Source of the DNA: Pteria penguin
Taxonomy: Eukaryota; Mollusca; Bivalvia; Pterioida; Pteriidae
Length of the DNA stretch: 64,000 nucleotides
Reading direction: 5' to 3'
Assembly: GCA_035048485.1 (NCBI GenBank)
Contig: CM068587.1
Coordinates: 53,098,501 to 53,162,500 of the forward strand
The stretch's first letter is position 1, and every line of letters starts with the position of its first letter. Positions 22,792-35,828 of the stretch are shown here, piece by piece. The translations under genes and the position numbers were made by a program. Under the pieces are notes generated by a model that worked only from the letters and a program-made list of their open reading frames with translations, was not told the origin of the DNA and searched no databases.

Positions 22792-23723
22792 ACGAGACCA
22801 ACTACCACCAGGATGGGAACGGGCATGAAGAAATGATGATTATGTGCATTGTATATGTTCCCATTGCATTGTTTACTTTTATCACAAATGCAATATTCAT
22901 GGTAATTTTTTTTAAAAGTAAAGCAATCAGAAAAAACAGTTACTTGACGCTTATCATTTCACTTGCCTTTGCAGACTTCATAGTTGGCATGGGAGGTGTA
23001 GTGTGGGTCGTTAATAAACTGTTATGCAGTTGCATTGCATATTTATGTGGGCTGCTTATTTCTTTAGGTATCCTTGGGAGTTTCATGTCTCTTTATATCA
23101 CATTTATAATAAGTGTTAACAAATACTTGGCATCCATAGAATCAATCCTCCTTAAGAGACTCTATGGTGGAAAGAGGAAACTCGTGCTAATATTTACACC
23201 ATGTTGTATCGTAGGTTTAATATCTGCACTTCTGTCTTTAATGTGGAATACAAATGTAAAATCATGCAGCATAGAGGCGATAATGGGAGATAATGTGACC
23301 GTTGTTTACGTTTTGCTGACATGCATTTATGTACCTCCATTACTTGGCACTATTGTTTTCTACATCTTAATCATTCGAGCCATATTTCGACGTTTCAGAA
23401 CTGTACAAAATGCTGTTATTTCACATTTACAAAGCAATCAGACAAATGTTACAGAACAACAAAGTTTAAATTATAAAAGAAAAATCAGTTCTCTTAAAAC
23501 ACTTGGAATAATCATTGCCTTGCTGCTGATATTTACAGGTCCATTTGTGGTTTCCATGACTTTGTCACTGTGTGGGTATCATATAGGTCCCTTACAGAGA
23601 GTTCTATTTGCAAGTGGACTAGGTATCAACTCTGCCTTGAATCCGATTGTTTATACGTGGCGTTTCCCAGAAGTACGTGAAGAAATCAAGGCTCTCTTTT
23701 CAAACGGACAAAATAGTAATTGA
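22758..23723 (+). CDS. Class A (rhodopsin-like) G-protein-coupled receptor, intact
   Basis: The 321-residue protein has seven hydrophobic segments and is a complete short rhodopsin-like receptor. The N-terminus carries two N-glycosylation sites (N4-I-S, N12-E-T). TM1 has the conserved Asn at N44, TM2 has SLAFAD with Asp73, and TM5 has P193/P194. TM7 ends with the canonical NPIVY (295-299), followed by a short tail. Cysteines before TM3 (C90, C92 or C97) and C170 in the second extracellular loop could form the usual disulfide. Two key motifs are altered: the DRY motif is N121-K122-Y123, and the TM6 CWxP motif reads F259-T-G-P262. The ligand is not predictable; small-molecule-type receptors are the nearest in shape. 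The ATG stands 9 bp after a good splice acceptor, so the coding part is one exon. The broken copy is at 48749-49410. Confidence 0.85.
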   Translation: MAENISQYTELNETNYHQDGNGHEEMMIMCIVYVPIALFTFITNAIFMVIFFKSKAIRKNSYLTLIISLAFADFIVGMGGVVWVVNKLLCSCIAYLCGLLISLGILGSFMSLYITFIISVNKYLASIESILLKRLYGGKRKLVLIFTPCCIVGLISALLSLMWNTNVKSCSIEAIMGDNVTVVYVLLTCIYVPPLLGTIVFYILIIRAIFRRFRTVQNAVISHLQSNQTNVTEQQSLNYKRKISSLKTLGIIIALLLIFTGPFVVSMTLSLCGYHIGPLQRVLFASGLGINSALNPIVYTWRFPEVREEIKALFSNGQNSN

Positions 23724-23830
23724 TCTGTATTAGAATAATTGAACAAAGGACACAAAAAGGAAACCCCCAAACCGTCAGGTCCTCTTTTTATCTATATTTT
23801 CAGTAAACCTGAAAGTTTTTCTAAATTTCC

Positions 23831-24272
23831 TGGTCACCTGGTCTCACCTCTGAATTTCAGGGGTCCGTGAATGTCCACTGTGGTACATTGTTGTTAGTGC
23901 CATAGTCATGTGACACCAGTTACTTTCGTATTTTGTATGAATGTCACACTTATTCCCTTTGCAGTGTGGAGCTCGTAAAATAGTTCCCCGCGGAGGGTTT
24001 GACTTAAGTGGTATTATACCTTTTTCCTGATGTTATGTGGCTTTGACACTTTCTATACCGTGTTTGTTCACATTCATTTATATATACAGTGTTGAATTAT
24101 TTTTTGTCTGTGTTTAAGGACATTCGCGGCGGGTGTGGCTAGCCAAACAGGGGACGCTCACTCCTCCCGGGCACCTGGTCTCACCTCTGAATTTCAGGGG
24201 TCCGTGAATGTCCACTGGTACATTGTTTTTAGTGCCATAGTCATGTGACACCAGTTACTTTCGTATTTTGCT
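23831..24272 (+). mobile_element. Tandem 3'-tail fragments of an RT element in the receptor 3' region (unit A only)
   Basis: A block of about 107 bp (CACCTGGTCTCACCTCTGAA ... TTACTTTCGTATTTTG) occurs at 23833-23936 and again at 24170-24272. The part between contains the GCGGGTGTGGCTAGCC and CTCCTCCCGGG words of the tail. Unit B joins the flanks directly near 49518 with a CCTG/CTG overlap, so this is either an insertion in unit A or a precise loss from unit B. Such tandem partial copies fit Penelope-type elements. Confidence 0.6.
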
Positions 24273-25352
24273 GAAAGGTATATTTTTATGCGACCACAGT
24301 TTTCATAAGTATTGACAAAAAGGTTCAAGGTAGAGTAGATAGAAAACAACTCATGTAATTTAAAGACTTGATTATAACACTACAAGTTAAATGAAAGTGT
24401 AAAAAACTGCCCTTTTTAAAACTGTTTAACGTAAAATATATGATGATTTGCCTAATAGGCGAATTTTTAAGGGGAAGCAAAATGTATGTAAATATAAAAG
24501 GCGTAATGTAAAGCTGTAGTTTAAGCCGCAGTTTACAACGTCTGAACAGTTTCCATTGCGTTCAGATTTCATAACACCAATGAATGTAAAGTCTTGAAAA
24601 TAAATGAGGAATAGGTTTTGCATACTGCAGTTGTACATACTGAAGTTTGAATTCATTTACTCTCTACTCATCAGATAGGAATCGATTTACATTTGTAATC
24701 TATTGGGGTTTTTTATGTACAATGATAGTAAGGTCTTATTTTCACACTATAAATGTTATGAAAGGGAAGGTAGGAAAACCCTAAATATCACACATAGTAA
24801 CCGTGTAATGCTTTCAATTTCATCTATCATATCGTGGCATTGAAGCAGGCATTAACCGATTTATTAAACATAGTAGCTGAATCAGGGAATCAATCCCGTT
24901 TACAATATTCCAAGCTTCTAACCATTAAATCTTCCCCAATATTCTACAGATGGCTGTAGTTGTAAGGTAACATTCACATTCAGTAATATGTGTTTTGGAT
25001 GACTGCTTTAGCACACGTGGCAAGACTATTCGACCGAAATAGTCTGTGCTCATTGCATTAACACACCTTGAAATCTGCGGTTATACGGTTTATTCCCACA
25101 TGTACACGGTTCAGTTGCAAGTTCACGCGTTTATTCTTTCTATGCCGTGGCACAGATGACACAAATTCGATGAATCTAATCATCGACAATATCTCCACGT
25201 GCACAGGAAGAGGATGTTCATATAACAGTATCTAAACCTGATAACGTCACAAATGACATGTAATGAGGCATTTATGAAAACTTATTTTCAGTTAAAATTA
25301 AGAAGTAACAAGTAGTTACAGACTACTTTTTTAAATATGAATTATTGTTATC

Positions 25353-25425
<73 letters not shown>

Positions 25426-26224
25426 GTAGTTGCTGTTGTTGTTATTACCACTATTATGATAATTTTTTAATGTAAAAAACACATAAAATTGATTGAATAT
25501 GATGTTCGAAAATTGCATAAAATGTTCTAAATATATGTTCCTTAACACAGAATGATTTTATTTAATTAAAGATTTTTTACTTAGAATATTATTTGCTTGA
25601 TATATTTTGACTTTCTCCCATGTCCTTCAACTTGGAAATGTAAATATGATTTTTTAAGCGATTGTGGCTACCAAGCTCATGAAAGTGGCAGTCAATCTTT
25701 TTAACACTGAACGTATTGGCGTGGAAATCTGAGAATAGAAAATCGATATAACTAACAAACAAACGAAAGAAAGGGGAGAAAGAAAAGAAAAGCAAACTCA
25801 GTACCAAAACGGTGAATAGTATTAAATTAAGGATTTTTGATGATAGGAATGGTGTATGTTATTATTTTTTTTTCAGCGATCTAACTTTGATTTGTAATCG
25901 TTGCTTATTGTACTTTATGATTTATACTGTTGTTAATATTTATCAAATGTTGTTCCGTCACAAACACTGGACTCAAACTTTGAGATACAAAACTAAATGG
26001 TGTTTTGATAATAAAGCTTATCAAAAATTCAAATTTATGTTAAATTTTATCATTTGAGTAATTTCATTTAAATGTAAAGGTGATGGATAAATCCAAACCA
26101 TACGTCTGAAAATCATGAGACCAAAGGATATACAAAATTGATGAAAATGAAAACCAAATAGAAATCGATGAAAACTGTCTACTTGAAGAGTATATGTGAA
26201 CCCCCTTGACGAAGTGAGTATGAG
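24273..26224. other. No gene recognised; contains an ATT array
   Basis: An (ATT)n array lies at about 25356-25424 (shorter in unit B, 50601-50645). An AATAAA at about 24599 could be a polyadenylation signal, but it is about 880 bp past the receptor stop. The ORFs at 24426-24656 and 25812-26057 have no recognisable content. Confidence 0.55.
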
Positions 26225-26800
26225 CATCTCCTGCTTGCTAGTAACACCCGTCACATATACCCCGTAAAAGAATCAAATCGTGTAAATTCCATATATATTT
26301 ATATATGGAGAAGTTAAAGTATGTAACCTTCTAGTACAGAAGGTGTCAAATCTGTGCCAAATGATCGGAATCGGTCTCAGTCCAGACTATCATTTAAAAC
26401 TCTGGATAACGAGGTATCATATTGTGTAATAAGAGTCTCGTAACGACTAAAGAAATTCCTAAGTGACGTTGTTAGTCTAGTATATATATCACCCTGGTTG
26501 AGTATCTTATCTGGAAGTCGCCTAGCCCTCAGAACAAAGTCATTGTAATTTGAACATGCTCTGGAATAACGCATTAATTGAGATATGAATACACCGTATG
26601 CTGGCGATGATTGAATATTGCTACTTATGAAAGGAAAGATTGTGATGCGAAATTGAAATCGTCGTTTGTCATAGACTGAGGTGTTTAATTGACCATCAAT
26701 GTCGAAACACAATATAATATTTAAATAAGAAGTCGAATTATTACTTTCTGCGGTTTCTTTGACCTTCGGTTCACTTGGATATATGATGCTAAGGTAATCA
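26225..26800 (-). pseudogene. Reverse transcriptase element, C-terminal fragment of a second subfamily
   Basis: Read from 26790 down, the frame gives ETAESNNSTSYLNIILCFD, then DGQLNTSVYDKR, NFP-like IFPFISSNIQSSPAYGVF, and a C-terminus ending near 26377. These blocks align in order with the post-YVDD part of the RT at 12660-12900 but with clear divergence, so this is another subfamily. The catalytic box is missing. Below 26270 the sequence resembles the element tail. The unit B copy is 51550-51990. Confidence 0.6.
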
Positions 26801-26999
26801 GCGAAGCAAGGTTTTTGGTTTTCTTATGTTTGATTTTCATACTACATGTATATGATAGATGATACGGATATGGTATGTAACGTACATTGATGATATGTTG
26901 CTTGATGAGTGTACAGGTCAAAATGGAGGATTTATCAATGTTGAATACGATCCTATTTAGCACACTTAATAGAAAAAATATCACACTATAGGACATAAC

Positions 27000-27231
27000 C
27001 TTAAAATTTGGTCAGAATTACTCTCATATACATATCAATGGCGGGTATTGAAAATTATTTATTTATTTATTATTTATATATTCTTTCTCTAATTTTTTTT
27101 CAAATTTCACTCTAACTAAAGTAGAAATCGTGGAAAAATTTGGCAGAAGGATTTTCTTCTAAGCAAGTGTAAGACAAATTGTTTTGAGTAATGATCAAGC
27201 AAGAACCTTTTCGATATATCCACTACGAAAA

Positions 27232-27263
<32 letters not shown>

Positions 27264-28180
27264 AAAAAGAAATAAAAAATAAAAATTTAGAAAATAAAAA
27301 TAAAACTGAAATATTTCATGTAATGATGTAGGTGATTTTCTCAAAAAATGAAATACGAATAATGCAATGCATTGAAGATATTTATATTTATCTATTGTAT
27401 ATGTGAAGATAAATGATAAAAAGATTCCAAAAAGTATTCCAAAGTCATAAAACATTGGGCATATAATGCTAGCAAAAAGGGAAAAACCATCTATTTAAGA
27501 GCATTCTCGAACTGCAAAAAGGGAGTGACAACAGGTGCCCAGAGAAAGTAAGCAAATGTTACTTTCTAGCAAGAACCGTTAGAAGTATAAATCATCGAAT
27601 CAGTTAAATACTAAGCATAGAATGAATCAAATTGTAAATGGTCAAAATGGTTTTAAGTATAGAATATCTTTCCATAGTTATATGTCATTTACTTAATAGG
27701 AGCCTCGGATTGAACACAGAACTTCCTTAGTGATGTACGTAATCTGCCACTTCAAATCCCTGGGTGAGCAGATAAAGTGAGTGTCTTTGAAATGAGAAAA
27801 AGTTATATTAATTTGATTAGTCCAGTCAAATTACGGGAAATAATCGCCCAACTTCAAAAAATTGCAATACAACTTTCGTTTTTGGTTTCGAGAACCTGAT
27901 TATGGTATTGATCAAATAAAAAAATTGTTTACCACAATCAACCCCGAGGAAAGTGCTTACTTTTGGGATAAAAATTGTCATTTTGTTGAAAACTCGTTGA
28001 AAAATGGAAAATTTTATTATGAGTTATATGCAAGATAAGAACTATAGTTGCAAGAAGTCCATATTCAAAGTTGATTAATATTTAATGTAGTGATTGATTT
28101 CTGTTAATGTCGCAATGCAAATTGCAAACATATTAGATTTTCTATGAACAAGACTGAACGAACTGCAATACAAAGTTAAT
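27000..28180. other. No gene recognised; A-rich tract
   Basis: An A-rich, partly interrupted tract at 27229-27290 is much shorter in unit B (52236-52252). A block at 27530-27585 (CAGGTGCCCAGAGAAAG) resembles the RT element tail in minus orientation. Nothing else is recognised. The unit B counterpart is 52190-53130. Confidence 0.5.
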
Positions 28181-28249
28181 TTTTACTGAAAAGAATGTCG
28201 ATCCTTACGGCATATGAGAATATTTGCTTTATAGCAAACCATCAACTTA

Positions 28250-31200
28250 TTATATATCTTGAACCTCGTCAGGTTGTGTATCAGAATTTTCGCAATCAAT
28301 TCCGTGACACTCTTCACATTCAGCACAACAGACAACTCCATGCTTCTTACACGTGCATCTCCTGGTATCACAACCCATTTTGCAGCTGTACCGCACTACT
28401 GACAAAAGATCGCTTGGAGCAGCAAAAGAATTTACTGCCAACCTCTTTCCAGCCATAATCTAAGGGGTTTTGCTCGTTGCCAGTCTATTGCTGAACTTGA
28501 TGATATGTTCGTAGGCTGTGGAAATAGTTTGCTGCTGAAGTGGGTGGAAGTTCATGTACTTGAACGGAAGTATTGCATGACACCGTTTTGGTAATGAACT
28601 GCGATAGCGGAGATGATCCAATGATTCGCCATCGATTCCAGAAAACAGACTGCAGATAATTGACTCGCCAGCAGATGATATGCAGACCTTGGTAGGTTCA
28701 GTAGCTGCACTATTGAAAAACACAGAGGCCGTCTCGTGAAGCAACGGAGTATTGACAAACGTCTTCAACGACTGTGCTTTGCCTACGCCGAAAACTCTAG
28801 ATGTAGTATTGCAACCAGTAATTGCATGGATTAATGGTAAATACCGAGCGATTTGACGAGGAAGAAGCAGTGACGTCTTCCGTACATCCCAGACTTTTTT
28901 ATCTTTGGATTGGCGATCCTAAAAGAAGAACACATCATTGGAACAGATCGGATCAATGTGATGGATGAGTAGAACTAATAAGTCAGTGTCCTCTCCAATA
29001 ACCGCAACAGGGCTGTTTAATGATTTATTAATTGCTGTTTGAGCTATTAAGGTATCTGCGTCTTCTTTAGCATATAAAACATTGTAGCCTTATTTATTTA
29101 AGTTCTGACCTAGAAGTTAATGAAGTGTGTCTAGAAGTGTTTCTTGTTGTCAGTTTTTGCAAGGATGATCTCTTTCTTTGAGTTGAAAGTGGTGATGTTT
29201 GAAATGGTTACCTTTCGTCCAACAAACACCTTTGACCTTCGAATATGAGTTATGTCCTTTGTAGAAGGGCCATCTTGATAACCATCGAATACTATAGTAG
29301 ATCGTCCAAATTTTGCAAGTAAGTAATTTGTGTATCTATTTACAATTGTCTCAAATGAAACTTTCTGCTCCCAAGAGAGCTTGCGAATGAGGGAACCGCC
29401 ATCAAGCACGTATTCTGTGTCAGGATGGATCTCAACAACATAGCAGTCTCCTATGGACCAAAGGGCATTTGCCAGTGTTGATTTTTGCGCTTCGCGTGGT
29501 AGGCCAGATGAATCAAAAAGCGATGAGGGATAAGTTGTCAATTCGTATGAGAAAGGCTGGTTACATCACTCTGGCAGCAGTTATCAATCTTTGAAAGAAT
29601 AGTTGAGGATCCACGTAAATTTGGTCATCGTCCACTTTAATCGAAGTCCTTGTGCTCAGAGTAATGGCTTGTTTAGACCCCTTAAACGAATAACAGGATA
29701 CTGATTGACCGCATAATGAATTAATGATTTCCATCCCGATATCTTTGCATCTGTTGACATTGACATTTTTTCGGCCATCATCCCGGTTTCTATAGATCTC
29801 AACTGTTCGTCTCCATCAAAGGGGTTTCTATCAGTGATGTGCCGTAGAATTGTAAAGGCATCACTGGTATCACGTCATTGTCGGGTTTTGCCAGCTTCCT
29901 TATGCTGCTCACTGGAATGGTAGTCAGTTAGATTTAATATCCTTGAGGACTTCATTATTGGCTACATCTGCTAATGTTACTTCGCCGGTCAATAAGCAGC
30001 TGTACAAACAACACACCTCCTCTAATGCTGGGTCAAGTGGGCACTGAGCTAACTCCTCATGATGATCCCGCAAGTCAACATCTCGGGTGTATGTACCGGT
30101 TGTGGAAGATATTGGGTTCAATATAGCGACACTTGAATCAGCATTTTGATTCTCACCAATATCAATATTGAGTGCATCAATTTCATTTGGATTGCCGTTA
30201 ATTGATTTTGACTGAAAGAAGTCAAGATTTATGGAATATGCTTTTGCAAGGAGAATAGCATTAACGATGAGGCAACAAGGTGGTGTCCTCTGATAGCCCG
30301 TGAAACAGCTTTTCCAGAAACCATGTGTAATACAGTATTAGGAGCATACACTGTTTCTAAAACCTCCTGTAGTCCAAATCCACTCATCAAATGTCCTATT
30401 GCTCCGAGAAAACGCATCTCTAGATGAAACCTTCCTAAACGGAGAACAATATTCTTCAAAACGCTTCCTTCAACTTCGTTTGATATGATCTGGTGTGCTT
30501 TCCAGTGGAGTGGCTGATCAAATGTAATGATGGGTGTCTTCTTATACTTAGAGGTCTCCCTACAAAATGCAATATAGAAAACACGCAAGACATGTCGCTT
30601 GGAGGAAGATCAATCATAGGAAAGAAAACAGTTGATGACTTTCCTGGGTGCATAAATCCAGACCAAGAATACGAAGACTGCGAAGAGGCCAGATTATATT
30701 GCATAGTAAATCAATGTTCCAAAACTCATCGGTCATATCCAGTTGCCTTAGCTGTTGGAATTGTTCGCTGTTCAACTGCGATGGCCGCCTATAATACAAT
30801 ATTTTAATCAACCCAAGTGCAAGAATAGACTTTTTTGAAACTTCAACACGTGGTCTATTCCTGTCACACTCCGAGCCTGGAGTAAGTCCCGCAATTATAC
30901 CCATTGCATGGGATGTTCCATGTCCATCGATTGTACATGAGTTATGATCTACGTTATCGGCTACAAATTGAATGCCTGTACTATCGTTGACCTCCATATT
31001 ATGTTTTCCCTGTTCCACAGTTGCACATGACTGATAGCGTTTTATCTCAGAATAAGATGAAGAAAAGCCCATACTATTTAGAGTGTCTATCAGGAACTTG
31101 GACGCAAACTGTTGATGTAACTATATACCGGGACTAACTTGAAGTGTGCAATAAGAGCTCTTGGTCGATCTGTCTGTATGATTGCCTGTCCTATAGAAGC

Positions 31201-31464
31201 TATCTTCAACCCATTGTCGCAATTTGGTGGGAAAATATTTGATGGTAGCAGTTTCAATGATTCTGGGAGAAAGGCAGTCTGCTGTGAGACTGATTCTATT
31301 TCTGATGGTGCAGGGTATGTTGTCTTTAAAATTGTAATGCTTTTGATGTCACTTTGTATTAGACGCAAAGCTGCTTTGATAATGGAGTCCTTGTCATTAG
31401 AGGTGTTTGGGCGTTTGAAAAAATCGTAGAGGATGGACCTAGCTTTGTAATCCTTCTGCCTAAA
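28250..31464 (-). pseudogene. Academ-like transposase, 5'-truncated and frame-broken (copy 2)
   Basis: It has the same domain order as the copy at 116-3345. From high to low coordinates: the FRQKD start at about 31464; the middle block at 31072-30614 with DNVDHN; the 30588-30229 block with TFDQPLHWKA; the XPG-like nuclease part at 29541-29131 with VLDGGSL and VFDGY; EDTDLLVLL near 28980; GCNTTSR near 28810; and the cysteine-rich end (KMGCDTRRCTCKKHG) at 28456-28250. It lacks the 27-A expansion and the 13-bp deletion of copy 1, but has its own frame breaks. It is cut at the same place as copy 1 at its 5' end, consistent with a duplication joint. Confidence 0.7.
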
Positions 31465-32633
31465 ACAATTGATTGATATATTGAACTAAGATGATTGTTT
31501 GAACGATTGATTGATATATTAACATTGAATAAACTGAACTACTTAATCATGTGTTTTATGGAACATTGATGAAAAAGTTCAAGTAAAGTCATGGCAAGAA
31601 TTGCCATTTTGATTTTTGCTCAATTCTCTCGAGATAATCAGTAGAGATAGAGAGAAGTTGTGTTACTGATATGAAGTGGACAACGAAAAACAACTCCTGC
31701 ATCCTTTAATAGTACACAAGCTATTTCCATCAGTTAATATCCGTAGATCATCTGCGGCAAGCGACATGTCACTTATTTTTCCAGAAACATGTGTTGCTGA
31801 ACATAAGGCATATTCCCTCCCACCCCTCACTTTTGATGCCAGCGTTCTTCACATTTGCTATTTGAACGTCTTTTTTCAAGGCTGTATTATGCGCTGTGCT
31901 CAACATATCATATTGTTTTCCCGCTTTGCTTTTCCGTGTATGTGATATGTGTCATACAGCTTTGTCAAATGTCCTCTGTTTTCTCTTTATCTTTTCAGCG
32001 TTCCAATCTCTTTACCTGTACATCGCCTATTGACTTTACGCAATTTCTTTTCATTCAGAAAACAGTTGTATCAATTTGAACTCGTTCTAGCATATTGTAT
32101 TAACTGAGTTACAAATACGCCACAGACAGGCGATGATGAAATATTTTGACTTATGGACATGGATTTTTAACAGTATGTCTGAAGTTTTAAGGATCATAGA
32201 TGGGATTTCCTGGATTTGAATATGGATCCCAGTTGCTTTACTCGACTGTAAAAGTTGTATATCACCTAGTGGGGTTGTACGTCAATGTTTCAGTTATGCT
32301 TATCTTTGGCATAAAAATGACTCTGTCCCTTCCCGTGCAACCTCACTAAGGGACCATGTTTCGAATATACACACCTTCAATCTCTAATCTTTCATTAGCC
32401 TACCTTTTGATAAGGCATGACTTTATATAAAATCTCGCTTAGATAACGATTATTATCAAAAGTCAACGTGCAACTCTGACGGATTTCCGAATGATCATTC
32501 CTTGGTCGAAGTGTAAGGAAAATTATAGTAATCACAAGACATGTTCTAATCAATCAAAACCGTTGACTTCATCACAATTCTACTATGGGTGGTGCAATAC
32601 ATTTTCAATCATTCAGCATAATTAATCAAAGTT
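31465..32633. other. No gene recognised (unit B counterpart of 3541-4815)
   Basis: This stretch matches unit A minus about 190 bp next to the joint and about 110 bp near 32055. The deletion next to the joint has the word AACA at both edges in unit A (3345-3348 and 3537-3540). Confidence 0.6.
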
Positions 32634-33221
32634 TTATGATGTTGTATTGACATCATTGGGAAATAATTAAGTTCTAAACCACGCCATTCAGTGCCTTTTA
32701 TCACTTAAATTAACAGAGGGATTTCAAAAAATTACTTTTGTTTTCTTTGGAAGGGGGGGGGGGTTGTTTGTTTTTTGGTAGTTTTTTGTTTTTTATTTGT
32801 TTATTTTTTATTTATTTTAATCACAGAATTTAGTAAGCTGTAGTCATAGATATAGATTAATAATTAAAAGCAAAATGTACTTCATTAGCGGAAAACATGA
32901 CGCTGAATTTCCATGTGATGTTATGTTACCTTACGTATGATCGGAAAGTCATATATTCCACAGTAATAGTAAACGGAAGGAATTTTTGAATTAATGTCAG
33001 CATAAAATTCTACAAATATCGTAGGGAATTCTTCGTTGAAATATGAATGATTTCGGAATTTGTAGAATCTAATAAAAACTTTTTTTTCAACATTAATTAT
33101 TTCTTTATATTAGCTGTTTCGTGATGACATACATACATACATACATACATACATACATACATACATACATACATACATACATACATACATACATGCATAT
33201 ATACATACATACATACATACA

Positions 33222-33255
<34 letters not shown>

Positions 33256-33330
33256 CATACACACATATATACATACATACATTCAAACAGACAGACAGAC
33301 AAACATAGACAGGCACACAGACGCCCAGGC

Positions 33331-33440
<110 letters not shown>

Positions 33441-33534
33441 ATATAGCGTTAATATATAGTCACCCACAAAAGACATTTGACGATATAATATATTTTCTCT
33501 GACAGTAAATATTTGTTGTTCGTTTTAAGTTATA

Positions 33535-33618
33535 ATTCGTATTCTAAGCGTGAAATATGTCTCCTTTGAGTGGGTGTAGGAACTCAAAGGAGACATATTT
33601 CACGCTTAGAATACGAAT
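33535..33618. repeat. Perfect 37-bp inverted repeat with 10-bp loop
   Basis: The arms 33535-33571 and 33582-33618 are exact reverse complements, separated by GGGTGTAGGA. Unit A (7045-7093) and the right-flank copy (62150-62205) have only the right arm, so the left arm is new in unit B. Confidence 0.95.
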
Positions 33619-33904
33619 ATTAATTATCGGTAATTATTGTTAGATTGTAAATAAAGCTATTCACCAATAAATACAGCTATGTGTTTGTTCCTGTTCTTAG
33701 CACGTAGAGCCATTCACAAGTAAATATAGCCATGAGTTATTTTTTTTTCTTAGTACGTCAGACTGTTTGTTGACCACTAAAGGCAACAATGAGTTCGTTA
33801 CAATTCTTAATATTAAGTAGCCATATTGTATGATTTCTGAAATTGCAGAATCTAATAAAACTTTTTTTTCTACATGTTCTCATCTTGGCTGTATCGTGAT
33901 GATG

Positions 33905-33965
33905 TACATGCATACATACATACATACATACATACATACATACATACATGCATGCATGCATGCAT

Positions 33966-34040
<75 letters not shown>

Positions 34041-34060
34041 CATACATACATACAATTAGG
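33905..34060. repeat. (TACA)n/(CGCA)n microsatellite
   Basis: Compound array, the counterpart of 7378-7567, with an expanded CGCA core. Its long ORFs are artefacts. Confidence 0.95.
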
Positions 34061-34075
34061 TGCAGTCCTAACCTT

Positions 34076-34470
34076 ACATAAAGTGCACTTCGAGTTAACT
34101 TTATGACTGCTTTTCAAGTTTACTTGGCGACAAGTGTAAACTTGGAATGAAATTTAGTAGTAAACTTGATTCCAAGTTTAGTACTAAACTTGTTTCCAAG
34201 TTTACTCCAAGTGCACCTTAAGTTTAGTTTACTTTTTAAATACATGTAAATTTACTATATTTTTCTATTAAAATAATATTTTTATATAAGATGCAATTAT
34301 AAATAATAAGACAAATATTTCTATCATGTTATACGAAACTGGATAATTGTAATAAACAAACGTGAAAAGTAAACTTGGTGTTACGTGATAGTAAACTTAA
34401 AGACGGAATTACTTTAAAGTAAACTTGTTATCAAGTGCACTTGACTAAACTTTGTGACTGGTTTTCAGGA
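34076..34470. repeat. Palindrome-rich foldback repeat (unit B copy)
   Basis: This is the counterpart of 7594-7985, with the near-palindrome at 34160-34205 and the same end repeats. Confidence 0.55.
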
Positions 34471-34841
34471 CGAAAAACTAAACAAAATATCAAACACATA
34501 CATACTGGCACACATATACATATACAAAGACAGATATACACATGAATATACACATTATTCTAACATATATTACCAAATGTATACATACATGTACATATAG
34601 ATGGAAGATACTAATAGAAAGCATGAGTTAGCATAACCATAGTAACTATTTACACGTCATCTACCAATCATGTCATTTGTCAAGCTTCCAGTTCTTTTGT
34701 ACTGAAGAGAAATATGCACTGAAAATTTCAGTCATGAAAAATGTAAATCTCTACAAAACTAAGGAGTCTCTCTCATGCATACCTCTGTCCTTAGATTGAT
34801 TCTTTAGCTCACTTTTTCTATCACTTCAATTAAACTCGTGA

Positions 34842-35013
34842 AAAATGCGAACAGCAAGAGAAAACAGAAGACATCTGACAAAGCTGTATGATACAAATCA
34901 CCAGGGACATACACAAAAACGCGACAATCGTAGAATATACACGAAGAAAACATTACAAACATATTTGATTGTGCTGCGGTTACGATAACGACTTAGGACG
35001 GTCAATTGAAGTA
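34842..35013. repeat. Short dispersed repeat (unit B copy)
   Basis: It matches 8893-9060, but the 0.54 kb to its left in unit A is deleted, which joins it directly to sequence matching 8356. Confidence 0.6.
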
Positions 35014-35828
35014 ACGAACGTCACTCAGTTGTTGTGGTTAACGAGTTTTCCCACCTTCGAGTTGATCGGTCCGACCAACAAGTGACAGATCATAAGAACT
35101 ATACATGTGTGTATGATGAATCTTATCGTACGATTTATATAAATATTTTGTTAATTATCATGAAAAACATTACGAGGCGGTGAGACGGATGTGAAAAACT
35201 TGCATGGTACATGCAGCCCTTTTCTAATGCTTTGACCAGAAAGAAAAGCTTACACACGTAAGTTTTGACATTGCTTAGGGGCATGTGGCGTCATATCAAA
35301 CTGCAGTGAAACATGAATCCTATTGCAGTTTTTATAAACTTTTGACCAATCAGAATGCATGTTACAAATAGAGTGCATTAAATAGCTATTACTTAACCCC
35401 TATTTCTAACAAATTACACTTGATTTCTTGATACTTACCTCAAATTTTCATTTCCTTGTGTAAGTATACAGTACATAAGGTCTAACTTGTCCTTTTTTTT
35501 TAATCATGTTATTTCCCTTAAATACATTTCAATTAAGATACACCTGATACTTACATAAAGTGATGAAAAATAAATAAACTTTCGAACTACTAAATTTCAT
35601 CAACAGAAGCATACCGGTACATGTTTTGTTTGATTTACATCACACCAGGGTTATTGCACTCCTATGATGATACTGATGCAGTAACTCAGAAATGTAGATT
35701 TTTGCAACTGACCAACCCGAAGCACTGTATCTTGATGTCATGTTATTTTACTACAATGATTGTCACCTGAAGAATGTCACACAGGCATACAATGAAATTT
35801 CTCGTTATTCAAAATGATTCTTCATAGA
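35014..35828. other. No gene recognised
   Basis: Counterpart of 9061-10145 with two deletions. Nothing coding is seen. Confidence 0.55.

Noticed and set aside
24426..24656. 76-codon minus-strand ORF conserved in both units
   Set aside because: No recognisable motif, no splice or promoter context; conservation is explained by the recent duplication.
33535..33618. The perfect inverted repeat as a transcription terminator or transposon end
   Set aside because: Terminators of that kind do not apply in animal DNA, and the other two copies lack one arm, so it is not an element terminus.
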